From contig JAJJXM010000110.1 in assembly GCA_024516155.1 (NCBI GenBank), positions 25,215 through 89,214 of the forward strand: a stretch of 64,000 nucleotides of DNA, in the 5' to 3' direction. The notes under the pieces are model-generated. The model made no database searches, had not been told where the DNA came from, and saw only the letters and a program-made list of their open reading frames with translations. Origin of the DNA: Pyronema omphalodes. Its lineage: Eukaryota > Ascomycota > Pezizomycetes > Pezizales > Pyronemataceae. Positions 34,686-46,039 of this stretch are shown here, in pieces; position 1 is the stretch's first letter; each line of letters begins with the position of its first letter. A program made the position numbers and the translations under genes.

Positions 34686-34855
34686 CCACCTCCCCCCTGT
34701 TCAAGCTTCGTCCCGAAGCTCGTAGTTCATCATTCTGTGATCGCACCTCGCCGCAGCCAAGTGATTAAGTGATCAATTATAGATGTAGTCCTCCAGCCCC
34801 TACATCCTACTACCAACTCAACTTAATGAAAACCACGTGGGAAAAAACATTAAGC

Positions 34856-37800
34856 TTAGTCTTTGAGTCGGTGGTCCCTCGGAGAGTCAGGGTGCTTGAG
34901 ATGGAATTCTCTTAGCTTCTCCTGACCTCCTACTGAAAAGTTGTCGAAGGGTTCTGCCGTCCAATCTTTCTTGTTAGGCCACCCAAGCCATTTGACGAGG
35001 TAGAGTACTCTGTTTCCTGATTTATAACTGCTCATGATTTCATCTATGTCGTACTCCTCGCTTCCCTCAACATCGTCTGCTTCCCTAAGAATTTTATTTG
35101 GATCTGGTGGAGCTCTTGTACCGGTGTGGAAAGGCTCAAGTAGGGAAATATGAAAGACATTATGAATCTTCCATTTGCGTGGTAAAGTGAGACGAATTGC
35201 TGTCGGGGATATGACTTTTTCGACTTGAAATGGACCATGTAATTTATGATCCAATTTGTGTGATGGTCGTCGTGTTTTGATATGTCGTCCATCAAGCATA
35301 ACCAAGTCTCCAACTTGGTAAGTAGGGGCCTCCTTTCGTTGTAGGTCTGCATACTTCTTCATTCTTTCTTGTGCTTTCTGTAAGGATAACTTTGCTCCTT
35401 CGTGCACAGTATGCATCCAGTGGGCGTATGCTTTGCTGGCAGGATTTCGCACAGCAGTTGCAGTGGGGTTGCTGGCAATGGGGTTGTAACCGTAATTCGC
35501 ATAAAAAGGTGAAAGTCCTGTAGCGGTGGTCACTGAGTTGTTGTAGGCAAACTCTGCCATTGGCAACAAGTCAACCCAATCGTCCATCTCATGATTGACA
35601 AAAGAGCGGAGGTAGGCTTCAATTGTCTGGTTTAGTCGTTCCGTTTGACCGTCAGTTTGAGGGTGGAACGCTGTGGACATTCTAGGCTTGATAGCTAGTG
35701 TCCCAAGAAATGCTTTCCAGGTCGTACTTGTGAACCTGGAGTCCCTATCCGAAACAATGTCTGTAGGTAGCCCATGTAACTTCCAAATTTCCTTAGCAAA
35801 GATTCTAACAAGGTCTGCAGTTGTCTTGCCGTCTTTTTGCAATGGTATGAAGTGGGCCATTTTCGAAAATCGATCAACTACTACCCAGAGTTGATCACAT
35901 CCATTTGATTCCGGTAGGTCTGTAATAAAATCCATGGCGATTGATTGCCATGGGGCATAAGGTAATTCCAAAGGTTGAAGTAATCCATACTTCAGGTGCC
36001 GCGCCTTTTTGTCCCTTTGACATTCCATACAACTCTTCACATAATTTATTATTCCTTCTTCCATCTTCGGCCACCAGAAGTTCCTTCGAATTAATTCAAT
36101 AGTTTTGTCTTGTCCAAAGTGACCTGCAATCTTAGAGTCATGTTCGGATTCAAGAACTGTATTTACCAAATCCCTTGGTACCCATAGTTTTTCTTTTCGA
36201 TAGAGGATGCCATCTTCTATCGTCAGTGGTTCTTTAATTTTCTTTGTTGCCTCCACGTAAATCGGATCCAGTTTTCCAGCCTCCTTAACCATCTTCAAAA
36301 ATTCTGCCGACCATTTAACCAAGGGAATAGAGGAAAGACGTGCTGAAGAAATAATGAAAGATGTCCCTTCTCCAGCAGTGCTGATTGACGAAATCGATGC
36401 AAAATGACTTTGATGCAGGATCGTCGTAATCGGCTGATCTTCACCTCCCCCCTTTTCAGGGCGGAACTCCGGACGCCTAGATAAAGCATCTGGTTTCCCA
36501 TTCTTAACCCCAGGTCTGTAATAAATTTTGAAGTCAACGCCAGCAAGCTCCTGAGCCCATCTAGCTTGACGTCGATTGAGCACTTTTGTTGTTGTAAAGT
36601 ACTCTAGGTTTTGGTGGTCGCTGTAAACTTCCACAGTAAACATTGCTCCTTCAAGATATCTTCTCCATACTTTGAATGAGTCAACAATGGCTAAGAGTTC
36701 CTTGTCGTGGATCTCATAGTTGATCTCAGCAGGAGTGAATTTTCTTGAATGGAAAGCAATTGGATGCAACTTCCCATCATCCCCTTTCTGGGATAGAACT
36801 GCGCCTAAAGCAAAATCAGAAGCATCAGTTTCAACAATACAGACCTTTCTTGGATCAAAATGATTCAGGATTGGTGCTGTAGTGAATCGTCTCTTTAGCT
36901 CGTCAAATGCCAGTTCCATCGCAACAGTCCATTCCCATTTCTTTGGATCGCCTTTCGTAGATTCTGTAAGAGGACGACATATTCTTGAGAAGTCCTTAAT
37001 GAATCTCCGATAGAAGTTAGCGAATCCAAGAAAGCCTTGTACTTCCTTCAAGGACTTTGGGGCTTCCCATATAAGGACAGTTTCCACCTTGTCCTTAGCC
37101 ATTTCAATCCCATTTTCACTTATTATATATCCTAGAAATTCCACTTTCCTTTGTCCCCAGACACATTTTTCCGGTGATATAACCAACCCATTTTCTTCCA
37201 ACCTTTTTAATACTTCTTTAACCAACTCATCATGCTTTTCTTCCGTCTCCGCATAGATGAGTACATCATCAATATATGCAATAACTCCTTGGTCAAACAT
37301 ATCCCTAAAGATGTGATTCATCATATCTTGGAATGTGGCCGGAGCATTGCTCAACCCAAAAGGCATAACCAAAAATTCATATAGTCCAAATCGGCACCTA
37401 AAAGCCGTTTTCCACTCATCTCCTTCCTTTATTCTTATTAGATGGTATCCATTCTTTAGGTCCATCTTTGTAAATATTTTAGCTCCCCTAACTCTGTCTT
37501 GTAATTCTGACATGAGTGGGAGCGGGTATCGGTTGGCAATTGTTATTTTGTTTATGCCCCGATAGTCAACACATAACCTCAGACCTCTGCCATGGGCCTT
37601 TGGGACAAAGAGGATTGGAGCTGCTGCCGGTGACTTAGAGGGTCGGATTTTTCCAGTACGCAGCATGTCTTTCAACCAATCTCTAAGTGTCTCAAGCTCA
37701 ACTTCGTTAAGAGCATAGACAGGTCCCCAAGGAGGAGTCTCTCCTTCTTTCAGGTCAATAGCATGGTCGTAAGGTTTGTGTTCAGGAAGCCTATCTGCTG

Positions 37801-38550
37801 CTTCCTTTGTTATGATATTAATCCAACCACGAAATTTCTCAGGGACTTGTTGAAGTGCCTCTGATAGTTCTTCGGTGGTGGATACTGATGAGATATGGCC
37901 TAAAACTAAGGCTTCTGGATGGTCGAGTACATGTCTGTCGACCTGGAGGGAGAAGGCACTGGCTTGTGCCTTAGTGCACTTCTCTTTGCAACGTGTGGAA
38001 GTGAATGAGATCTGGTTCTGATCTCCCCAGAGGTTGCAAGGTTGATGTTGAGCCATCCACCAATATGGAAGGATAGCATCACAGTCGCTATCTAGTGGAG
38101 CGACTTCAAATGATTCTGCAGCAAAGTGATTTTTATGCTGCAACATGAATGGAACCGTAAAGAATACTCCTGCTCCAGCAACTATTTCATTGTTAAAGTT
38201 GCGGATTTGGAGGGGGGTGTCTCTTTTGACGGTTGGGATTTTGTATTTGTGGACAAAGGCTTTGTCCAGGAGAGCAGCAGTAGAGCCTGTGTCTAAGAGG
38301 ACTCTAACTGTGCGTTGTTGATTCTTGGACCAATTGAGAACCATATTGATTATTGGTCTCGGTCCATGGTGAGGAGGAGTTGGAGCTGATTCCCTAGTTC
38401 CTGGAATAGCATCTCCATTATCTGATCGTCGACTCTTAGTCCTGGTCGACTCAAGGCTGTCCATTGTTTTCCTTTTTGTTCCTGCACATTTCCCAATTAT
38501 TGCGTCTTCATATGCTTCCTCCTCGGGTGACGCCTCCCTAGAGGACTTTA
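34856..38550 (-). CDS. A4 pol polyprotein: protease, RT, RNase H, integrase, chromodomain
   Basis: An intact Ty3 pol. The first ATG (38464) gives 1202 aa, but the frame is open back to the gag stop, so -1 frameshifting would give about 30 more residues. Protease DTG is at 58-60. RT has Asp335 (TKMDLKNGY) and YIDD at 397-400. RNase H has ETDASDF (Asp547) and DKELLAI (Glu589). Integrase has HHCC (His775, His782, Cys812, Cys815) and the core Asp845, Asp906, Glu942, with exactly 35 residues between the last two. A chromodomain (YDIDEIMSSYKSGNR, WLGWPNKKDW) ends the protein; in chromoviruses this domain directs integration to heterochromatin. No stop or missing residue was found. Confidence 0.95.
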
Positions 38551-38557
38551 AAAATCC
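38548..38557 (-). promoter_or_regulatory. Putative -1 frameshift site at the gag stop of A4
   Basis: The gag frame reads GAT TTT TAA. A P-site tRNA-Phe on TTT can slip back one base onto T-TT and read TTA next, entering pol. The same GGATTTTTAA occurs in B2 (52391-52400) and A3 (42384-42393). Confidence 0.55.
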
Positions 38558-40710
38558 GAATGCATATTCTCCTCATCCTCCAATTCCCAAATCCTTGGTT
38601 GCGCATCAGACATATGAGCGTCTTCCTCATCTTGTCTCACTGCAGCAGTCTTTGCCTTCTTGGCTTCCTTGGGTTTTTCCTGTTCTTGCCCTTCTTCATT
38701 ATCATCGTCACGCTTCCTCTTCCCTGAAGAAGCTACCTTCCCATCCTTTGCCAACACGGTTCCCCCGACTGTCTTCTTAGCATAGCAATCGTACATTCTA
38801 TGTCCAGAACGACCACAACGCCAACAGTCTGCCTTTTCCTTCTTATGCTTGTCAATTTCGGCTTGGGGAACTCCCTGCAAAGCCTCCCTTCCTGAGGCGT
38901 ATACCGCAGGTTTCTCTGATTTCTTATCCTTTTTCCCAGCAAATTCCTTTTTTGGTCCCTTATCTTTAACCTTTTGATTCTTCTGCTGCACCTCTCGTGG
39001 ATGCACAGTTTCCTTTTCTTTTCCTTTATCCTTGCCTTCCCCACGCACTTCCAAAGTTCTCTTTTTTGTATATCCTAACTCCTCATTCAATCCCTCAATA
39101 ACATGCGCAGCATCCTTTACTGCATCAATTAGGGTACTGTCTTCATTAGGAATTCCACCATATCTCTGATAAACCATTTTTTTAATAGCTGGGGTCATGG
39201 CCTCCCATATGACATTTCTGTACATAGGTCCCAATGCCCCAACGCGCATATTCAAATCTTCTAACTTAGTGATATAGTCGTCGATATCACCATCATATTG
39301 AAGCTCGGTGATTCTCTTCACATCCTTCTGAGCTTCCCTCTTGTCCTCAAACCTTGCCTCAATCGCACTAGAGAATGCCTCCCAATTGTCCTTCAAGTTT
39401 TGCTTCTGGATGGACTTCCTACGCTCCTGGTGCCATGCCAACGCCTTGTGGGTGAATAAACTTCCAACCCACTTGATTTGTGCATCCTCGTCCGGCCAGG
39501 ACATAGCATAGGTTGAAACGTAGTCCTGTACCGATGTCCACCAGGCTCTGTAAAGGGTCTTGTCCTTGCCAGAAAAGTATTGTGGTGCCTTGAGTTCTGG
39601 CATCTTGGGTCTCTTGGGGCCATCCCTAGGTCCTTGAATCTTGTCAATGATGGCTGTCAGAAATCGTGTAGCTTCAACTTCTGCATTATCACTGGGCTTG
39701 TTCTGTTGAGGGGGTGCTGCAGGCTGTCTGGGATTGCGGTCTCCGTTATCAGAGGGCTCCGGAGGAGGAATGGTGATTCTCCTTCTTGGTGGTCCATTTC
39801 CTCGTCCGCCATTTCCAGCTGCTGCTGGGGGTGGTGTGGCAATCCTTGAGGCAGGCAGGGCAGTCTCCATGGCTATGTTGAAAAGGCTAGGGGAGACAGT
39901 CCTCCGCCGGGGTTCATCTTGTACCGCCTCAGCTAAAGATTCTGCATCGATAGGTTGGTTCTTCGCATTCATATCCATAACCCTTTGAATAACCTTGTCG
40001 ATGATTTCCTTCTTCTCATTCTCCCTCTGAGTCTCATATTCCAGCAATTTCCGTTGTTGCTCCTGCTCTGCTTGTGCTAAAAGACGAATCTGTTCGTCCC
40101 TTTGTTGGTCAGTCTGATTTTTTGTGGCTGCCCAACCTTCGACTCCCATATTCCAACCTTGTTGATAGTTGGAGAAATCCCTCAAGTAATCATTGATGAT
40201 TCTAACACCAATGTTCAAACGTTCAGCAGCCTGGTTGTGGGCTGCCTGCTTCTGTTGAATATCTGTTGCCAATTCCCCAATGGCATTCCAAACATCTGAG
40301 CTAAACTCATTGCTAGACTGAATGAGTCGTACAATAGCTGTTTGGCTTAGTTCTCTGTCGATATTCCCTTGGCGCAACACAACATCGTAGGCTTGTTGCA
40401 TTGTCTTAGCCATCTCGTCATATTGGTACTTCATATAATTGATATCTGCTTGCACCGTTGCTCCTTCGGTTCTAAGGGCTGCCATCAATCCCTGAACATC
40501 CCTTTCTGTCATTTGCATCTTCTCCACCATCTTGATGAACCAATCAGGAAGTTGGTTCCTATCAACACTTGTCCCCTGGCGTGCTGCCTTTCCAGCCTTT
40601 GAGAGCTCGTCCCATGTCTGAGGGCGATAGATCTCCACTGCATTGGTCATGGAGACGTCGTCATCGTCGCGGGGTGCCGGGGAGGCAGTGATTCTGGGGA
40701 AGGAAGACAT
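38548..40710 (-). CDS. A4 gag
   Basis: A 720-aa Gag that would build the virus-like particle. From the N-terminus: an acidic start (RDDDDVSM), a long Gln/Glu-rich helical region likely to be a coiled coil (about 60-240), a Pro-rich linker, the capsid-like segment (YFSGKDKTLYRAWWTSVQDY, about 385-410, and the conserved RITELQYDGDIDDYITKLEDL), a Lys-rich stretch, one CCHC zinc knuckle (CWRCGRSGHRMYDC, about 640) and an acidic tail. ATG at 40710 is the first after the primer site. It is longer than typical Ty3 Gags but matches B2 gag (729 aa) in layout. Intact. Confidence 0.94.
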   Translation of the reverse strand: MSSFPRITASPAPRDDDDVSMTNAVEIYRPQTWDELSKAGKAARQGTSVDRNQLPDWFIKMVEKMQMTERDVQGLMAALRTEGATVQADINYMKYQYDEMAKTMQQAYDVVLRQGNIDRELSQTAIVRLIQSSNEFSSDVWNAIGELATDIQQKQAAHNQAAERLNIGVRIINDYLRDFSNYQQGWNMGVEGWAATKNQTDQQRDEQIRLLAQAEQEQQRKLLEYETQRENEKKEIIDKVIQRVMDMNAKNQPIDAESLAEAVQDEPRRRTVSPSLFNIAMETALPASRIATPPPAAAGNGGRGNGPPRRRITIPPPEPSDNGDRNPRQPAAPPQQNKPSDNAEVEATRFLTAIIDKIQGPRDGPKRPKMPELKAPQYFSGKDKTLYRAWWTSVQDYVSTYAMSWPDEDAQIKWVGSLFTHKALAWHQERRKSIQKQNLKDNWEAFSSAIEARFEDKREAQKDVKRITELQYDGDIDDYITKLEDLNMRVGALGPMYRNVIWEAMTPAIKKMVYQRYGGIPNEDSTLIDAVKDAAHVIEGLNEELGYTKKRTLEVRGEGKDKGKEKETVHPREVQQKNQKVKDKGPKKEFAGKKDKKSEKPAVYASGREALQGVPQAEIDKHKKEKADCWRCGRSGHRMYDCYAKKTVGGTVLAKDGKVASSGKRKRDDDNEEGQEQEKPKEAKKAKTAAVRQDEEDAHMSDAQPRIWELEDEENMHSDF

Positions 40711-40805
40711 TGCTGAATAGAATGTGTTTTCGGAAATTGATAAGGCTTGCCCTAGAAGAGGGTCTTTTCGTATTCGTGTCGATTAATAAACTTGGTAGCT
40801 TGTAG

Positions 40806-40817
40806 CCTTAAGTTTAT
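40806..40817 (-). other. Primer-binding site of A4 (self-priming type)
   Basis: CCTTAAGTTTAT on the plus strand, 2 nt from the LTR edge at 40820. Its complement lies in the same LTR at 40997-41008, about 100 nt downstream of the TATA element. Confidence 0.65.
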
Positions 40818-40819
40818 AG

Positions 40820-42228
40820 TGTGCACCTGGGCACAGTCCTAACTATGCGGAGGCTTTTTCGATTGTTTCCTAAGTGCTTCGTCCTTGCGTAGACAAACAC
40901 TTCGTTCCCAAGAACTAACAGACACTTCGTTCCCAAGAACTAATAGAGGTTGTTCCAAAGATAAGCTAGGAAGCAAATCAATCGATCACAGGCCGAATAA
41001 ACTTAAGGGTCGTCTTCGGAGGTACCCGCTGGTGTAGATATGGTATCGTCGCGTATAGGATCAATGGATCATCATGGAGGAGACAGAGGGAAGACATAGG
41101 GTCTTTTATAGACTTTCGTCTACAAGTTCGCCCAGCCTTCCTTGGGCACCAACTGCCAAACTGAGCTTAGGAGATAAGACATGGGTCAAAGCTGTGACGC
41201 ATCTGCTGAGGCTTGCATCATACTAAGCGCGCAATTAAATTAATTGCTCACTTGCATTATGCTCGCCCTGGTCAGATTAATCCTTGAAATAGCTCACCGT
41301 ACTACCACACCTTCCAATGAGGTGCTGGGGTTATGAGTCACACCGGAGGGCAACTCCGTCTGACTGCATCATGCATGAACTCCTGTGATAATGACGCATG
41401 AGTCATTTATCGTATGAGTCGCGCCATCATAGATCTCCCTAGAGAATCTCGATTGCAAGTAGAGGTCACTGACATCATAAGGCGTACCATGCCCTACCGG
41501 AGCGCACTGCCCCGTCACATTCCTGTGTGATGTCATATGTGCCCCACCTGCGCGCACTTGCGCGCAGCCACACCCTGGTGTGGATGCAAACGCCGTATTG
41601 TTTCCAAGTTGGCAGCTCTAGGCCCAAGGACGCGTCATATCTGTTTCATCAAACAGGTTTCCTGAGTGGGGTTCCCTGCTGGACGTTGTCTCATGCTAAT
41701 GCACTGTTGACCCTTGTCCTGCATTCCACTCCTGTTTGCTGACTAGACTCTGCCTTATCTCTCGCCCCACTGTTCACCCAACTAGTAACACCGGATGATA
41801 TCCTTGCGCCGCATCTGCATCCTCTTGGAATCTCCTGTTCCTATGCAGCCCCTATCGTAGCCGTGTATTGCCGAACACTCCTCAGGTATAAGGAGGTGAC
41901 CTTTCGTCGTCTTCTTCGTTCTCCATCAGCGTCGTTCGTAGTTGTCTCAAGGGTAAGTCGACACCCTTGAGGTAAGTGTTCCTTTCCCCTCCTCCGTCCT
42001 GAGTCCTCCCAAACTGACAGTGAATAATAGTTTCGACGCCTCGGGCCGGGATCCTCGTGAGGTCCTATCGGAAAGTCACGAATCACGTGACGTGGCTAGC
42101 CGGAGCTCCTCTGGGGGTTCCGGCCCGGGATACTAACTCAATTATTCATTCTCCTGTCGAGTTTGCCATATTCTCCATAGCGTTATATATGATACCAATT
42201 CTATCTTCACACATTATAGGGTGTGACA
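40820..42228 (-). repeat. 5' LTR of A4
   Basis: 1409 bp, nearly identical to 33277-34685. On the minus strand it carries TATAAAAG (41103-41110), the probable promoter, and the self-priming sequence at 40997-41008. Confidence 0.96.
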
Positions 42229-42393
42229 AAGCGTGACGATGATAATGACGATGGGCATGAACAAAAGCCCAAGGAAACAAAGAAGGCCAAAACTGCAGCA
42301 GTAAGGCAGGATGATGAGGATACGGAAATGCCTGATGCGCAACCCAGGATTTGGGAATTGGAGGATGAGGAAAATATTCATTCGGATTTTTAA
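42229..42393 (+). pseudogene. A3 gag tail after A4
   Basis: Resumes A3 gag at the repeated AAGCG. It encodes the acidic tail (PDAQPRIWELEDEEN) and ends at TAA 42391-42393 in the conserved GGATTTTTAA. With 31288-33276 it makes one former gag. Confidence 0.92.
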
Positions 42394-42832
42394 AGTCCTC
42401 TAGGGAGGCGTCACCCGAGGAGGAAACACATGAAGACGCAATAATTGGGAAATGCGCAGGAACAAAAAGGAAAATAGTGGACAACCTTGAGTCGACCAGG
42501 ACTAAGAGTCGACGATCAGACAATGAAGATGCAATTCCAGGAACTAGGGAATTAGCACCAACTCCTCCCCACCACGGACCGAGACCAATAATCAATATGG
42601 TTCTCAATTGGTCCAAGAGTCAGCAACGCACAGTTAGAGTCCTCTTGGATACAGGCTCTACTGCTGCCCTCTTGGACAAAACATTTGTCCACAAATTCAA
42701 AGTTCCAACCGTCAAAAGAGACACCCCCCTCCAAATTCGCAACTTTAACAATGAAATAGTTGCTGGAGCAGGAGTATTCTTTACGGTTTCATTTATGTTG
42801 CAGCATAAGAACCACTTTGCTGCAGAATCATT
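42394..42832 (+). pseudogene. A3 pol, N-terminal fragment
   Basis: The -1 frame after gag encodes the linker and protease (LLDTGSTAALLDKTF) up to HFAAESF, about 120 residues of pol. It then breaks at about 42832 into unrelated minus-strand element E. The ORF runs a few more codons into the foreign sequence (to 42872). The rest of pol and the 3' LTR are absent. Confidence 0.9.
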
Positions 42833-43663
42833 CGGGACCGAAGGAACGTGCCGTTTTGTGGTGTTTGAATGAGCTCGAATTCTATAATCTAGCTTCATAC
42901 AAAGATCCACAAACTTGGTGAAGTTCTGAGGTTCCTCGGCTTGGTAAACAAGACTGGTCTGAAGGTCTCGAGAGAGTCCACGCTTCAGAGCAGCCTTCTT
43001 TGCATTCCCGTCGTAGTTCAAGATAGCCATTAATCGTTGGAACTCTGCGTAATATTGGCTAAACTCACGGTTGCCCTGTTGAAGTTTATCCAATTCCGCA
43101 GATGCAGTACCAACTTGATCAGGATCTCCGAAGGCAGCTTCCAGAATTGTAATGAGAGCCTCAACGTCCTTAAGCTTAATCTTGTCTGTAAGGACGTAAG
43201 GTTGAATTTGATTCTGAGCGTTGCCTTTGAGATATCCATAAGTATAGCGTAGCTTATGTTGATCATCGGTAAAACGGGAGGAGTCTCCGGCGAGCTTGGA
43301 TCTGACCTTCGAGATGAAGTTCAAGAGTTCCTTGCGTTCACCAGAGAACTCAGGTGGGTGGGGTAATTCGATAGGACGGGTATTCGGAAGGGGACCGTTC
43401 TTCGTAAGGGCTTGTAGGAGTCAAACAGAGGCGTTGGCGCTTTCGAGATCCCTCTCCAAGTCCGTAATTTGTTGGGCGTAGAGGGAGTTGTCCTTTCGAG
43501 CTTCTGTGAGTTCAACTCGGAGGTCGTCTCTAAGTTGACAGTCTCGTTCGTATTCCTTTACGGCGTTGCGGACCAGTTTGATCTTCGTGGGGTCCTGTTC
43601 GACCTCCAACCTTTCGGCTTCGTTGAGGTACAGGGCCACGACCACCTTGTCATTTTGGTCCAT
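42833..43663 (-). pseudogene. Element E gag (Ty3), truncated
   Basis: A Gag of a different Ty3 family. From ATG 43663 it has an N-terminal 80-residue segment rich in charged residues with heptad-like spacing (probable coiled coil), then a TGA at 43421-43423, then the retrotransposon gag domain (PPEFSGERKELLNFISKVRSKL, FSQYYAEFQRLMAIL). It is cut at about 42833 before any zinc knuckle; pol is absent. The TGA could derive from CGA. Confidence 0.88.
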
Positions 43664-43893
43664 TTCGAGGGATTAACGGAGGTGCCAGATGTTGGTTTCG
43701 TCGTTATATTGAATTCGAGTTGCTGCGTATTCATTTCCGAGTTGTCGAGCAATTTTGATTTCGTCGAGGACGACGGGGTTTTCGAGGGAACGGAAAATCG
43801 GTAATAGATTGATGAATTCGTAGAACCAGAGGTTGTGAAGCATGTAAAGCTTGCTGTAATCGAGAGTTGACGGTAGAGCCGGCAGGTCTTGAT

Positions 43894-43904
43894 TACACAG
43901 TTAT
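43894..43904 (-). other. Primer-binding site of E (self-priming type)
   Basis: TACACAGTTAT on the plus strand, 2 nt from the LTR edge at 43907. Its complement ATAACTGTGTA lies in the LTR at 44176-44186, about 45 nt downstream of a TATATAAG box (44230-44237, minus strand). Confidence 0.55.
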
Positions 43905-43906
43905 GT

Positions 43907-44470
43907 TGTAACGGCGAACAAGGGAGAGATAGCTGACGGAGAACCTGAGGGCTCTTCTCAATTATTCACTCTTGAGTTCAATGAAGATAACCTTATAATA
44001 ACTTCAACGTTGGAAACTCTTAAGCTGTGTCGAGCATCAACTTAGAGACTTTCTGTGTTTAGAAGTTTAAGGAAATAAACAAAGATTTCAAGGGACAAAG
44101 CGATCCAAAGACGGGAACCAGGACGAGGACGTAAGCAAAGATTTCGACAAAGTATTTGAATTTGTAAATAAACAAATAACTGTGTAAGGACAAAAGAAAA
44201 ACAAAATAAACAAACAAAGAAACAATCCTCTTATATACAATTTTTCCTCCTTACACGCCGAGCCACTATTTGCAGATTTTTCCTGCAAAATGACTAAGTA
44301 AACAACGCGGTCGCGGTTGCGCGTTCTAGACGCGCTAACGCGTTCGTACCAAATTAGCGTGTTTGCGTGCACAGCCTGGTCGCGCGCTCGTTAGCGTATC
44401 TCGCGTGCGCGATAGCGTAACTCGCGTGCGCGGTAGCGTACTTCGCGTGCGCGCTAGCGTAACCCTAAGC
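43907..44470 (-). repeat. Element E LTR, partial first copy
   Basis: 564 bp starting TGTAACGGCG beside the E leader. It is almost identical to 44471-45034 and ends where that second copy begins, so the distal U3 is missing here. Confidence 0.85.
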
Positions 44471-45610
44471 TGTAACGGCGAACAAGGGAGAGATAGCTGA
44501 CGGAGAACCTGAGGGCTCTTCTCAATTATTCACTGTTGAGTTCAATGGATATAACCTTATGATAACTTCAACGTTAGAAACTCTTAAGCTGCGTCAAGCA
44601 TCAACTTAGAGACTTTCTGTGTTTGGAAGTTTAAGGAAATAAACAAAGATTTCAAGGGACAAAGAGATCCAAAGACGGGAACGAGGACGAGGACGTAAGC
44701 AAAGATTTCGACAAAGTATTTCAATTTGTAAATAAACAAATAACTGTGTAAGGACAAAAGAAAAACAAAATAAACAAACAAAGAAACAATCCTCTTATAT
44801 ACAATTTTTCCTCCTTACACGCCGAGCCACTATTTGCAGATTTTTCCCAAAAAATAGCTAAGTAAACAACGCAGTCGCGGTTGCGCGTTCTAGACGCGCT
44901 AACGCGTTCGTACCAAATTAGCGTGTTTGCGTGCACAGCCTCGTCGCGCCCTCGTTAGCGTATCTCGCGTGCGCGATAGCGTAACTCGTGTGCGCGGTAG
45001 CGTACTTCGCGTGCGCGCTAGCGTAACCCTAAGCGTAGTCACGCGCGCGCTTCTGTAACCCTAATCGTGCGCGTGCGTCCGTAACCCTAACCCTAGCTGT
45101 GCGCGTACGGTCACAAACCTAACCCTAGTTTGTATGCGTGCGGGTGCAACCCTAACCCTAGTCACGTGAATCCAGATCAGCTGCGATTGGAAAGATGGTG
45201 CAATACTGATAAGGTCACATGACTAGATCTTATCTTATTGATAAGATGATCGTGCCCTAGCCCTAGTCACGTGTGCGCACATTAGTAGACCAGTGCGCGT
45301 GCATACTGATCTACTACTGATTAGAACACGTGACCGATCTTATCCAATCGGATAAGATGATCGGTAGACCGTAGGTATGGAATTTCCGAAAAGGGATCCG
45401 AGCTGACCCCTAACCCTGGGGGTAGGTCACGTGACCTTTTTGACAATTTGGGAATTGAGCGTAACCCTAACCCAGGCGAGTGACGAGTGATGATCGAAGA
45501 CCGAAGGATAATAGAAATAGATAAACAAACGAGTGCTGAATAATGAAGCGAATGATAATAGGTGAATGAATGACGAGGAGGGGGAAGGTAATAATTCTCG
45601 AGCCGTGACA
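44471..45610 (-). repeat. Element E LTR, second copy, longer
   Basis: Repeats the 564-bp unit and continues through a U3 made of GCGTGCGC-AGCGTA repeats and TAACCC motifs (about 44930-45170), then CACGTG sites. A plausible outer edge is GTGACA at 45610 (TGTCAC on the element strand), making 1140 bp. The edge is inferred because no intact partner is present. Confidence 0.65.
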
Positions 45611-46039
45611 GCGTTAGCGCATCCAGAATGCGCAACCGCATCAGCGTTGTTTACTTAGTGATTTTTCGGGAGAAATTGGCGAGTGGTGGCGCGCCGCGTG
45701 AGGAGGAAACATTGTATATAAGAGGATTGTTTCTTTGTTTGTCTATTTTGTTTTCCTTTCTCCTTACACAGTTATTTCTTTTTTTACAAATTGACATACG
45801 TTGTCAATCTTTTTTACGTCCTCGTTTTCGTCCCCGTCTTTAGATCTCTTTGTCCCTTGAGATCTCTGTTTATTTCCTTAACTGCTAAACACGGAATTCT
45901 CTAGGTTGATGCTAGGCACAGCTTAAGGGTTTCCAATGGTGAAGTTATTATAAGGATATCTTCAGTGAACTCATGAGTGAATAATCGACAAGAGCCCTCA
46001 GGATCTCCGTCAGCTATCGCTCCCTTGTTCGCCGTTACA
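45611..46039 (+). repeat. Element E LTR fragment, inverted
   Basis: Reverse-complement relative of 43907-44330: TATATAAG near 45716, then the R/U5 region, ending TTCGCCGTTACA at 46039. It stands head to head with the preceding minus-strand LTR. It is more diverged than the two tandem copies. Confidence 0.8.

Larger units (their letters stand above)
33277..42228 (-). mobile_element. Intact Ty3 chromovirus A4 (minus strand)
   Basis: An 8952-bp element with two 1409-bp LTRs that differ at about 3 positions by eye (0.2%), and TSD AAGCG (33272-33276, 42229-42233). Both gag and pol are open with all catalytic residues. It is inserted antisense into gag of another member of its own family. It is the best candidate in the window for a recently active autonomous element. 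Confidence 0.97.

Noticed and set aside
44461..45170. True chromosome end at the TAACCC motifs
   Set aside because: Motifs are interspersed with other bases, lie within a duplicated LTR, and non-telomeric sequence continues on both sides.
44471..45610. Solo LTR of E with target-site duplication
   Set aside because: The flanks (TAAGC left, GCGTT right) do not match, so insertion as a solo LTR is not supported.
45611..46039. Complete plus-strand E element starting here
   Set aside because: No primer site, gag or pol follows the LTR end; the next sequence is repeat R.
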